From Oscillospiraceae bacterium (GTDB taxonomy: Bacteria; Bacillota_A; Clostridia; Oscillospirales; Oscillospiraceae): a stretch of 13,625 nucleotides of DNA. This document shows positions 7,269 through 13,625 of this stretch, in pieces (within the stretch, counting starts at the first letter, position 1; every line of letters starts with the position of its first letter). The notes beneath the pieces are model-generated. The model ran no database searches. It saw nothing but the letters and a program-made list of their open reading frames with translations, and was not told where the DNA came from. The position numbers and the translations under genes are program-made. The stretch lies in NCBI GenBank assembly GCA_016302015.1, contig JAEDOJ010000022.1, positions 1 through 13,625 on the forward strand, given 5' to 3'.

Positions 7269-7295
7269 TTAGCACTCGTTGAACGAGAGTGCCAA
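7269..7295 (+). promoter_or_regulatory. CIRCE element (HrcA operator)
   Basis: TTAGCACTC (7269-7277), nine bases, then GAGTGCCAA (7287-7295). This matches the established CIRCE consensus TTAGCACTC-N9-GAGTGCTAA at 17 of 18 arm positions. It lies directly downstream of the htpG -10 box. HrcA would repress htpG and release it on heat or protein-folding stress. Confidence 0.92.
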
Positions 7296-7318
7296 AACAA
7301 CAAAGGAAGATGATTTTC

Positions 7319-9211
7319 ATGGCGAAAAAGCAGTTTAAAGCAGAGTCCAAACGTCTGCTGGATCTGATGATTAACTCAATCTATACACATAAGGAAATTT
7401 TCCTGCGGGAATTGATCTCCAACGCCTCCGACGCCATTGATAAGCTGGCGTATCTGGCTCTGACCGACGATTCCGTGGGTCTGAGCCGGGGAGACTTTGC
7501 CATCCGCATTACTCCCGACAAGGAAGCGGGCACCCTGACCATCTCCGACAACGGCATTGGTATGACCAGAGAGGAAATGGAAGAAAATCTGGGAACCATT
7601 GCCCACAGCGGCTCTCTGCGCTTTAAGTCCGAGATGGAAAAGCAGGAGGATATTGATATCATCGGCCAGTTCGGCGTGGGCTTCTATTCCGCCTTTATGG
7701 TTGCGGATAAGGTAACCGTCACCTCCAAACGCTATGGGGAAGAACAGGGCTGGAGATGGGAATCCACCGGTGCGGACGGCTATACCATTACCGAATGCGA
7801 CAAGGAGACCCCGGGCACGGAAATCGTCCTGACCCTGAAGCCGGACGGAGAAGAGGAGAAGTACAGCGACTATCTGGGCGAGTACCGCATCCGCAGTCTG
7901 GTTCGCAAGTATTCCGATTATATCCGCTATCCTGTAAAGATGGAGGTGGAGGAAAGCAGACCGGTTGAGGGCACAGAGGATTCCGACGAGCCGAAGTACG
8001 AAAAGGTCAAGGTGGACGCCACGCTGAACTCCATGGTTCCTCTGTGGCAGAAGAATAAGAAGGACGTGACCACGGAGGAGTACGAGACCTTCTACCGGGA
8101 AAAGTTCTATGACTATGAGGCTCCCGCCGGGGTGATTCATGTCAGCGTGGAGGGCAGCGTCACCTATAAGGCGCTGCTGTATATCCCCTCCAAGGCGCCC
8201 TATGATTTCTATACCAAGGATTATAAATCCGGCCTGCAGCTTTATTCCTCCGGGGTCATGATTATGGATCACTGCGAGGACCTGCTCCCTGACCACTTCC
8301 GCTTCGTCCGGGGCGTTGTGGACACCCAGGATTTGAGCCTGAACATCAGCCGTGAAATGCTGCAGCATACCAGAGAGTTGAAGACCATTGCCGCCAATCT
8401 GGAAAAGAAGATCAAGGCAGAGCTGCTGAAGCTCCAGGAGAATGAGCCGGAGAAGTACGGAAAGTTCTATGCGTCCTTTGGTAAGCAGTTGAAATACGGT
8501 CTGGTTTCCGACTACGGGATGCACAAGGAAATGCTGCAGGATCTGGTGGAGTTCTATTCCGACAAGGAAGGAAAGCAGATTCCCCTGAAGGCTTACTGTG
8601 AGGCTATGCCTGAATCCCAGAAGCATATCTATTATGCCACCGGAAACACCGCCGAACAGCTTTCCAGACTGCCCCAGACAAAAATGCTTCGTGACCGGGG
8701 CTTTGACGTGCTGCTGATGACGGAGCAGGTGGATGAGTTCATTCCCCAGACTCTGAACAAGTACAACGACCATGAGTTTAAGAATATCCTCACCGACGAT
8801 CTGGAGCTTGCCACCGAGGAAGAGAAAAAGGCCGCGGAGGAAAAGGCGGTTGCCTTCAAGGACTGCGTGGACTTTATCAAGGAGGCTCTGGGAGAAAAGG
8901 TGACAGAGGTTCGTGTGTCCTCCGATCTGGGAGACCATGCGGTGACCATGGTTCCCGACGGCGGCATGAGCTTTGAAATGGAGAAATATTTCAAGGCCAT
9001 GGACCCTGCCTCCGAGGTGAAGGCGGGACGGGTTCTGGAGGTCAATTCCGACCATGCCGCCCTGGCCGCTCTGAAGAACGCCATGGAGACCGATCCCGAA
9101 AAGGCGAAAAAGTACGCTGAGCTGCTGTATTGTCAGGGTCTGCTCATGGCGAACCTGCCGCTGGAAGACCCCACAGCCTACACCGACCTGGTCTGCGAGC
9201 TGATGAAATAA
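7319..9211 (+). CDS. htpG: Molecular chaperone HtpG (bacterial Hsp90)
   Basis: A cytoplasmic ATP-dependent chaperone, 630 residues, the expected length for a bacterial Hsp90 homodimer subunit. The N-terminal GHKL ATPase fold is complete: LRELISNASDAIDKL with Glu31 (catalytic) and Asn35 (Mg binding), DNGIGM at 77-82, GTIAHSGS at 92-99 and the lid GQFGVGFYSAF at 116-126. The middle domain carries LNISREMLQ, whose arginine contacts the ATP phosphate, and the C-terminal dimerisation domain is present to the end (LMANLPLEDPTAYTDLVCELMK-type finish). The ATG at 7319 is chosen because AAAGGAAG at 7302-7309 is nine bases upstream and it yields the standard MAKKQFKAES start; the in-frame ATGs at 7289 and 7310 lie in the operator or against the ribosome site. 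Expression is probably controlled by HrcA through the CIRCE element just upstream. The gene is monocistronic. Confidence 0.97.
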   Translation: MAKKQFKAESKRLLDLMINSIYTHKEIFLRELISNASDAIDKLAYLALTDDSVGLSRGDFAIRITPDKEAGTLTISDNGIGMTREEMEENLGTIAHSGSLRFKSEMEKQEDIDIIGQFGVGFYSAFMVADKVTVTSKRYGEEQGWRWESTGADGYTITECDKETPGTEIVLTLKPDGEEEKYSDYLGEYRIRSLVRKYSDYIRYPVKMEVEESRPVEGTEDSDEPKYEKVKVDATLNSMVPLWQKNKKDVTTEEYETFYREKFYDYEAPAGVIHVSVEGSVTYKALLYIPSKAPYDFYTKDYKSGLQLYSSGVMIMDHCEDLLPDHFRFVRGVVDTQDLSLNISREMLQHTRELKTIAANLEKKIKAELLKLQENEPEKYGKFYASFGKQLKYGLVSDYGMHKEMLQDLVEFYSDKEGKQIPLKAYCEAMPESQKHIYYATGNTAEQLSRLPQTKMLRDRGFDVLLMTEQVDEFIPQTLNKYNDHEFKNILTDDLELATEEEKKAAEEKAVAFKDCVDFIKEALGEKVTEVRVSSDLGDHAVTMVPDGGMSFEMEKYFKAMDPASEVKAGRVLEVNSDHAALAALKNAMETDPEKAKKYAELLYCQGLLMANLPLEDPTAYTDLVCELMK

Positions 9212-9227
9212 AATCACAGGATAGGGA

Positions 9228-9283
9228 ATTCCCCGCAAAAGTCAGGAAAAACCTGCTTTTGCGGGGAATCATTCTTTCTTTAT
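9228..9283. terminator. Hairpin terminator between htpG and the convergent TSCPD gene
   Basis: ATTCCCCGCAAAAG (9228-9241) pairs with CTTTTGCGGGGAAT (9256-9269). The stem continues, past one bulged T, as CAGG/CCTG around a five-A loop. A T-rich stretch (9269-9283) follows on the plus strand and overlaps the stop codon of the minus-strand gene. It ends the htpG transcript and may act in both directions. Confidence 0.88.
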
Positions 9284-9528
9284 TGTTCTCTGGCGGCCTT
9301 CAATGCCTGGGCCAACTGGTCGGGACAGGAGGTGGGCTTCATGCCGCAGCGGATGCCCTCCAGCTTCTCAATGACTGCGTCCACGGTCAGGCCGTCTGCC
9401 AGCTTGGCAACGCCCTGGGTATTTCCGGAGCAGCCGCCGATGAAGCGGATGTTGGAAACAATGCCGTCCTCCACATCAAAAACGATTTTTGCGGCGCAGG
9501 TGCCTCGGGTTTTGTATTCGTAATGCAT
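9280..9528 (-). CDS. Small TSCPD-domain protein (TIGR03905-like)
   Basis: An 82-residue protein that is essentially one TSCPD domain, named for the motif visible here at 66-70 (TSCPD) near the C-terminus. Preceding features are RFIGGCSGNTQGV (28-40) and GIRCG (58-62). Four cysteines (11, 33, 61, 68) are spaced so that they could bind a metal, which is inference. Related domains occur at the C-terminus of B12-dependent ribonucleotide reductases, and free small versions are common in Clostridia with no established function. The ATG at 9528-9526 has AAAGGAGA about eight bases upstream. The much longer open frame extending to 10368 on this strand is not coding; it runs through the tepA gene. It has its own divergent promoter and converges on htpG. 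Confidence 0.87.
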   Translation of the reverse strand: MHYEYKTRGTCAAKIVFDVEDGIVSNIRFIGGCSGNTQGVAKLADGLTVDAVIEKLEGIRCGMKPTSCPDQLAQALKAAREQ

Positions 9529-9553
9529 AACAGGTCTCCTTTGTTTTTTTCTT

Positions 9554-9582
9554 ACTATATCAAGTTCCGCTTTATTTTTCAA
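9554..9582 (-). promoter_or_regulatory. Promoter of the TSCPD gene
   Basis: On the minus strand TTGAAA (9582-9577) and TATAGT (9559-9554) are separated by 17 bases, and the -10 box carries a TGA extension. It lies in the 111-base gap between the TSCPD gene and tepA. I do not see a convincing plus-strand promoter in the same gap; the ATACTAATAC at 9611-9620 is the nearest candidate. Confidence 0.72.
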
Positions 9583-9639
9583 GCCCTGAATCAGTTTTTC
9601 TTTTGGTGGCATACTAATACAAAACGAGGAGGGGAAGCT

Positions 9640-10326
9640 ATGAGCGAGGAAAAGAATGTAACACAGGAACGGATTGAGGACTTGGGCGCCGGGGTGACCA
9701 AAAATGAACACGGCAGCATCTATACCCTGACCATTATCGGCCAGATTGAAGGCCATCAGGTGGCGCCGGACACGGTGAAGACCACAAAATATGAGCACGT
9801 CCTTCCTCTGCTTGCCACCATTGAGGAAAGTGAGGACATCGACGGCCTGCTGCTCCTCCTGAACACCGTGGGGGGAGATATTGAGGCGGGGCTGGCGATT
9901 TCCGAGCTGATTGCCGGGATGCGGAAGCCTACGGTATCTCTGGTGCTGGGCGGCGGTCATTCCATCGGCATTCCTCTGGCGGTCTCCGCCCGGAAAAGCA
10001 TGATCGTTCCCACGGCAAGCATGATGATTCACCCCGTCCGCATGAGCGGCGTGGTGGTGGGCGCGCCTGCTACCTATCATTATTTCCAGCGGATTCAGGA
10101 GCAAATCACGGATTTCGTCACCGCAAATTCCCATATCAGCCGGAAAAAGTTTTCGGAATATATGATGGCCACCGGACAGATCGCCACCGATGTGGGCACC
10201 ATTGTTTATGGGAGGGAAGCGGTGAAAAGCGGCCTGATCGACCAGCTTGGCAGCTTGAAGGACGCTTTGGATACCCTGCACGAGATGATCGAAAATAATA
10301 AAAAGGGAAATTTGGAAAAAGGATAG
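9640..10326 (+). CDS. tepA: ClpP-like serine protease, TepA (translocation-enhancing protein) family
   Basis: A 228-residue cytoplasmic protein with the ClpP/crotonase fold. The catalytic triad can be placed by comparison with ClpP: Ser108 in GGGHSIG, His131 in MMIHPVRMSG, and probably Asp184 in ATDVGTIVYG, which is followed by GREAVKSGLIDQLG like the usual ClpP ending (A..GLID). The oxyanion segment LNTVGGDIEAG (74-84) is also present. In Bacillus subtilis the homologue TepA (YmfB) was linked to protein export and lies beside spoIIIE; here an ftsK/spoIIIE gene follows one gene later, supporting the assignment over ordinary ClpP. GAGGAGGGG at 9626-9634 fixes the ATG at 9640; the open frame extending back to 9130 crosses htpG and is not coding. 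It has no signal peptide. Its substrates are unknown. Confidence 0.9.
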   Translation: MSEEKNVTQERIEDLGAGVTKNEHGSIYTLTIIGQIEGHQVAPDTVKTTKYEHVLPLLATIEESEDIDGLLLLLNTVGGDIEAGLAISELIAGMRKPTVSLVLGGGHSIGIPLAVSARKSMIVPTASMMIHPVRMSGVVVGAPATYHYFQRIQEQITDFVTANSHISRKKFSEYMMATGQIATDVGTIVYGREAVKSGLIDQLGSLKDALDTLHEMIENNKKGNLEKG

Positions 10327-10352
10327 AAATTTTCTAATTCCTATGATATAAT
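10324..10352 (+). promoter_or_regulatory. Promoter for the UppP-like gene and ftsK
   Basis: TATAAT (10347-10352) is perfect and has a TGA extension at 10344-10346. TAGAAA (10324-10329) is four of six matches to TTGACA with a 17-base spacer and overlaps the tepA stop codon. It suggests that uppP and ftsK can be transcribed separately from tepA. Confidence 0.65.
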
Positions 10353-10360
10353 AATCTTTA

Positions 10361-10374
10361 GGTTTCAAGAAACC
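10361..10374. repeat. 14-base palindrome just downstream of the promoter
   Basis: GGTTTCAAGAAACC is a perfect inverted repeat located at about +1 to +15 of the predicted transcript. It could be a repressor operator or form a small RNA hairpin (GGTTT/AAACC with a CAAG loop). The regulator, if any, is unknown. Confidence 0.4.
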
Positions 10375-10404
10375 CTGAATATGCTGCAGAGGGGAAAACA
10401 GAAC

Positions 10405-11244
10405 TTGAAGATTTGGGAAGCAATTCTTTACGGTATTTTCGGCGGCGCAACGGAGCTGCTGCCGATTTCATTCAGCGGGCATTACGCCCTCCTTCGGGAC
10501 GCCTTCCATCTGCCCTCCCTGTCGGAGGGAGAGGGGGCGTATATCCGAATCGCCATTTGTCTCGGCGTGATCGCTGCGCTGCTTTTAACGCTCCATGGGG
10601 AAGCCGGACAGTTGGGCAAAGAGCTGCTCTTTCTCACCGGCCTGAAAAAGCGCAGAAGACATGATTTTCAGGATCGCGCCTACGTTCGCTCCGTGCTGAT
10701 CCTTGCCCTGCCCCTGGTGATGATGCTTTTGTCTCTGATCTATGCGGAAAAAGCCAGCCACGTGGGCAAGCTGGTCTATGTTGCCGGCTTCTTCGCCCTG
10801 AACGGTCTGCTGATCTTTTGGAGCGCCCGGGGCGCTTCCGGCCAAAAAACAGAAAAGCATCTGCTGCTGACAGACGCCCTGCTCATCGGTCTTGCCCGGA
10901 TGGTTTCCGTATTTCCCGGCCTGTCTCCCCTGAACAGCTCCATGTTCGCCGGTCAGTTCTGCGGCCTGCACAGAGAGTACAACATTCGCATCGCCTATAT
11001 GCTGACCCTGGCCTATGAGTGCGCCTCCATCATCTACCACATCGTCCGGGCTGTGCTTTACGGGGCCTTTTCTCTGGGCCTGCTGCTGCCCATGGCGGTG
11101 GTGCTGGCGCTGACCACTCTGTCCGGTTATCTTGCAATTCAGTATTTCCGCTACCTGCTCCAGCGGGGCAAAATCGGATTTTTTTCCTATTATTGCTGGG
11201 ACGCGGCGATTATTGCGCTGGTACTGGCGCTGATCAATAAGTGA
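10405..11244 (+). CDS. Divergent UppP/BacA-family membrane protein (undecaprenyl-diphosphatase-like)
   Basis: A polytopic membrane protein of 279 residues, the usual UppP length, with seven to eight hydrophobic helices. UppP enzymes remove a phosphate from undecaprenyl diphosphate to recycle the cell-wall lipid carrier. Family landmarks are present: GATELLPISFSGH (14-26) corresponds to the usual EGLTEFLPxSSTGH, and FPGLSPLNSS (170-179) corresponds to PGxSRSGxT. However, the first glutamate of the ExxxE pair is Gly13, one serine/threonine pair reads SFS, and the arginine of the second motif is Pro175. Catalysis by the classical mechanism is therefore doubtful. The start is taken at TTG 10405, where AGAGGGG (10388-10394) is ten bases upstream and the sequence aligns with UppP N-termini; an ATG at 10381 in frame would add eight residues but lacks a good ribosome site. 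The stop is nine bases before ftsK. Possibly a paralogue with a different substrate. Confidence 0.82.
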   Translation: MKIWEAILYGIFGGATELLPISFSGHYALLRDAFHLPSLSEGEGAYIRIAICLGVIAALLLTLHGEAGQLGKELLFLTGLKKRRRHDFQDRAYVRSVLILALPLVMMLLSLIYAEKASHVGKLVYVAGFFALNGLLIFWSARGASGQKTEKHLLLTDALLIGLARMVSVFPGLSPLNSSMFAGQFCGLHREYNIRIAYMLTLAYECASIIYHIVRAVLYGAFSLGLLLPMAVVLALTTLSGYLAIQYFRYLLQRGKIGFFSYYCWDAAIIALVLALINK

Positions 11245-11253
11245 GGAGTTTCC

Positions 11254-13625
11254 ATGGCAAAACGACCTGTAACAAAGAAAAAATCGTCTGCGGCAAGCAA
11301 AAAGGCCATGCAAAAGCAACAGCAGAATCGCCGGGAGCTGACCGGTGTGTTCTGTCTGCTGACCGCCCTGCTTGCCGGTTTGTGCTGTATCCAAACCGAC
11401 GCCTTCCTGCTCAAGCCCATTGGCGGCCTGATCCGGGGTCTGATCGGACAGACGGGACGCTACATACTGCCCCTTGTTCTGGTGCTGATTGCGTTCACCC
11501 TCTTCCGCAGCCGGGGCAAGAAGGTCAAGCTCCGGGTCTTTTCCCTTGCCACCCTTTTGATCACCCTTCCCGGACTTGTCCATCTGTTCCACGGACTCTT
11601 CGCCGGTACCGCCCTGTCTCTGAACATCAAGGAGCTGTGGGCAAGCGGCGGCGTGATCTCCGGCTTTTTTGCGGCCTTGGTGGGGGCGGGGGTTACCCGG
11701 TTCGGCGCTATCATCCTGCTGCTGCTTTTGCTTGCCCTTCAGATCATGGGCGCTATGGGCATTACGATCAATAACCTGATCACCGCCATTAAAAACCGTC
11801 CTCCCATGCCCGGAGCTGAGGAAAAAGAGGAAGAACCGGAGATCGATCCTGCGGAACGGCTGGTAAATCGAGTGCAGAATAAGCGCATTGAGCGCTACCA
11901 GCGCAAACGCTCCACGTCTGACTTTGACCTCCCGGTGGACGATCCTCTTGAACCTGCAAAGGAGGAGCGGCCTGCTCCGAAAAAGGAGAAGGAGCGGCCT
12001 GTTTCCCCGGCGGCCTATCTGGAGCAGCAGAAGCAGCAGGTGAAGCCTGTCAGCGTGGAGATGACGGAACAACAGGTGACCATTGATGAGATTGAGCTTC
12101 ACGAGCCTGTGGAGCCTGTCCGGAGGAAATCCCCGCTGGAGAAGGTGGAGGAGCTGATCGCTCAGCAGCCTGACCCGGAGGAGGTTTCCGAACCGGAGAC
12201 GGTGGAGCCTGAGATTGTACCTGAGCCTGTTGCTCAGCCCCAGCCGGAGCCTGCCGTGGTGGCGGAATTCGCCAACGAAAAGCTGAAAAAGGGCGAAGCG
12301 GCGGTGGAAGCGGCGATCGTGTCCGAAGAGATTGAGCGTAACATTGAAGAGCAGGCTCCTGAATACGTCTTCCCCTCTATCGATCTGCTGGAGATACAAC
12401 GGGGCGGCATGGTGGACGCTACCAATGAAATGCGTGAAAATTCAAAACGTCTGGCAGAAACCTTGCAGAGCTTCGGTGTTACTCCTCATATTGTCAATGT
12501 GATCCGAGGCCCCTCTGTGACCCGGTATGAGCTGGAATTGGATCGGGGCGTCAAGCTTTCCAAAATTACCAATCTGTCTGACGACATCGCCCTGGCTCTG
12601 GGGGCAACCGGCGTCAGAATCTCCGCAATTCCCGATAAAATCTCTGTGGTTGGCATCGAAGTCCCCAACAAGACGGTGAATACCGTCTATGGCAGAGAGG
12701 TCATCGACTCCGCCGCCTTCCGCAACAGCAAGTCCAGGATTTCCTTTGCCGTGGGTAAGGACATCAGCGGCAACTGTATTGTGGGGGATATTTCCAAGCT
12801 GCCTCATTTGCTCATTGCCGGTACCACCGGCTCTGGCAAATCCGTGTGCATGAACACCCTGATTCTGTCTCTGCTCTACAAGTCCAAGCCGGAGGAGGTC
12901 AAGCTGATCATGGTTGACCCCAAAATGGTAGAGCTGGGCGTCTACAACGGCATTCCCCATCTGCTGATCCCTGTGGTCACCGATCCCAAAAAGGCCGCCG
13001 GCGCTCTGCAATGGACAGTGACGGAAATGATGCGCCGCTATCGGTATATGTCCGATGAAGGGGTTCGTGATCTGGAATCCTATAACAAAGCCATTGCCAA
13101 CGACCCCGACCAGAAGCCCATGCCCAAGATCGTGGTGGTGATCGACGAATTGGCGGATCTGATGATGGTAGCGGCGAAGGAAGTGGAAGAATCCATCTGC
13201 CGCATTGCCCAGATGGGTCGTGCCTCCGGCATTCATCTGGTCATCGCCACCCAGCGTCCCTCTTCGGACGTGATCACCGGCCTGATGAAGGCAAACATTC
13301 CTTCCAGAATTGCCTTTGCGGTTTCCAGCGCCATGGAATCCCGGATCATTCTGGACACCCAGGGTGCGGAAAAGCTGGTAGGCAGAGGCGATATGCTCTT
13401 TGCGCCTCTGGGACAGGGAAAGCCCAAGCGTGTCCAGGGCTGCTATATCAGCGATGAAGAGGTTCAGGCTGTCACCAACGCGATTAAGGCGCAAAGCTCC
13501 AGCGATTATTCCCACGATGTCATGGAGCAAATCGAACAGCGGGCCGAACAGGGCGGAAAGGGCGGCGCACAGGATTCCGGCAAGAACGGAGCCACTCAGG
13601 AAGGGGACGAGCTGCTGCCGTCGGC
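11254..13625 (+). CDS. ftsK: FtsK/SpoIIIE DNA translocase (3' end beyond window)
   Basis: A membrane-anchored, ATP-driven double-stranded DNA pump that moves chromosomal DNA through the division or sporulation septum. The first 790 codons are present and remain open to the window edge. A basic N-terminus (1-28) leads to four or five membrane helices (about 30-47, 69-84, 95-116, 132-147, 150-170). A long proline/glutamate linker follows (about 185-395, with repeated PEPV/EPVEP units), then the motor: TRYELELDRGVKLSKI (alpha domain), Walker A GTTGSGKS at 523-530, KLIMVDPKMVELGVYNGIPHL, Walker B VVVIDELADLMM (Asp631, Glu632), and ATQRPSSDVITGLMKANIPSRI. The C-terminal DNA-reading gamma domain is expected outside the window. 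The start is supported by TGAGGAG (11242-11248), which overlaps the uppP stop. FtsK and SpoIIIE cannot be told apart here. Confidence 0.95.
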   Translation, partial: MAKRPVTKKKSSAASKKAMQKQQQNRRELTGVFCLLTALLAGLCCIQTDAFLLKPIGGLIRGLIGQTGRYILPLVLVLIAFTLFRSRGKKVKLRVFSLATLLITLPGLVHLFHGLFAGTALSLNIKELWASGGVISGFFAALVGAGVTRFGAIILLLLLLALQIMGAMGITINNLITAIKNRPPMPGAEEKEEEPEIDPAERLVNRVQNKRIERYQRKRSTSDFDLPVDDPLEPAKEERPAPKKEKERPVSPAAYLEQQKQQVKPVSVEMTEQQVTIDEIELHEPVEPVRRKSPLEKVEELIAQQPDPEEVSEPETVEPEIVPEPVAQPQPEPAVVAEFANEKLKKGEAAVEAAIVSEEIERNIEEQAPEYVFPSIDLLEIQRGGMVDATNEMRENSKRLAETLQSFGVTPHIVNVIRGPSVTRYELELDRGVKLSKITNLSDDIALALGATGVRISAIPDKISVVGIEVPNKTVNTVYGREVIDSAAFRNSKSRISFAVGKDISGNCIVGDISKLPHLLIAGTTGSGKSVCMNTLILSLLYKSKPEEVKLIMVDPKMVELGVYNGIPHLLIPVVTDPKKAAGALQWTVTEMMRRYRYMSDEGVRDLESYNKAIANDPDQKPMPKIVVVIDELADLMMVAAKEVEESICRIAQMGRASGIHLVIATQRPSSDVITGLMKANIPSRIAFAVSSAMESRIILDTQGAEKLVGRGDMLFAPLGQGKPKRVQGCYISDEEVQAVTNAIKAQSSSDYSHDVMEQIEQRAEQGGKGGAQDSGKNGATQEGDELLPS

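Noticed and set aside
7376..9238. A 620-residue open frame on the minus strand
   Set aside because: It is the complement of htpG, whose ATPase motifs are complete on the plus strand; the reversed protein has no family motif.
9130..9639. N-terminal extension of the tepA frame
   Set aside because: It crosses the htpG 3' end, a terminator and the TSCPD gene; a strong ribosome site places the start at 9640.
11241..11774. A plus-strand open frame in another phase across the start of ftsK
   Set aside because: The frame beginning at 11254 encodes the membrane helices and continues into the FtsK motor; this one ends without any motif.
10585..12399. A 604-residue open frame on the minus strand
   Set aside because: It runs opposite the UppP-like and FtsK genes, has low-complexity His/Gln/Arg-rich composition and no recognisable domain; the plus strand carries clear conserved motifs.
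12442..13530. A 362-residue open frame on the minus strand
   Set aside because: It lies opposite the FtsK motor domain, which has intact Walker A and B motifs on the plus strand.
1..13625. Search for CRISPR arrays, IS ends, tRNA, phage or integrase genes
   Set aside because: No direct-repeat arrays, transposase motifs or tRNA-like folds were noticed by eye; all spaces between genes are short and explained by promoters or terminators.

Overview
The window reads as a chromosomal segment of a Gram-positive, GC-rich member of the Clostridia, most likely of the Oscillospiraceae/Ruminococcaceae type. This is inferred from the fused IspH-ribosomal S1 protein in a cmk-plsC-ispH/S1 operon, an SLH-domain surface protein, strong sigma-A promoters, a CIRCE/HrcA operator, and tepA close to ftsK/spoIIIE. 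No species can be named from the sequence alone. I found no phage, IS, CRISPR, tRNA or rRNA. The content is mostly housekeeping.

Layout. (1) 2-511: the 3' end of a HI0933-type flavoprotein. (2) 508-3861: a consensus sigma-A promoter whose -35 box overlaps the flavoprotein stop codon, then cytidylate kinase, PlsC acyltransferase and the IspH-S1 fusion. These are joined by ATGA overlaps and end at a strong hairpin terminator. (3) 3873-5558: a second consensus promoter, a secreted protein with three C-terminal SLH modules, and a long hairpin shared with the convergent gene. (4) 5562-7166 (minus): an ABC-F ATPase of the YbiT/YkpA type. (5) 7237-9269: promoter, CIRCE operator, htpG (Hsp90) and a terminator shared with the next convergent gene. 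(6) 9280-9528 (minus): a small TSCPD-domain protein. (7) 9640-13625: a ClpP-like TepA protein, a divergent UppP/BacA-family membrane protein and an FtsK/SpoIIIE DNA translocase that runs off the window. All spaces between genes are shorter than 300 bases and each is accounted for by promoters, operators or terminators.

Functional themes: nucleotide and phospholipid precursors, isoprenoid synthesis and translation in the first operon; cell surface in the SLH gene; ribosome-associated ATPase and chaperone in the middle; membrane quality control, polyprenyl-phosphate-type chemistry and chromosome translocation at the end.

I see no clearly new multi-gene system. The points most worth checking are: an in-frame Shine-Dalgarno and ATG inside ispH-S1 that could release a free S1 protein, with a candidate promoter upstream and a codon-use shift at the junction; a UppP homologue lacking two catalytic-type residues; an ABC-F protein whose second ATP site lacks both the Walker A lysine and the catalytic glutamate; and CIRCE control of htpG.
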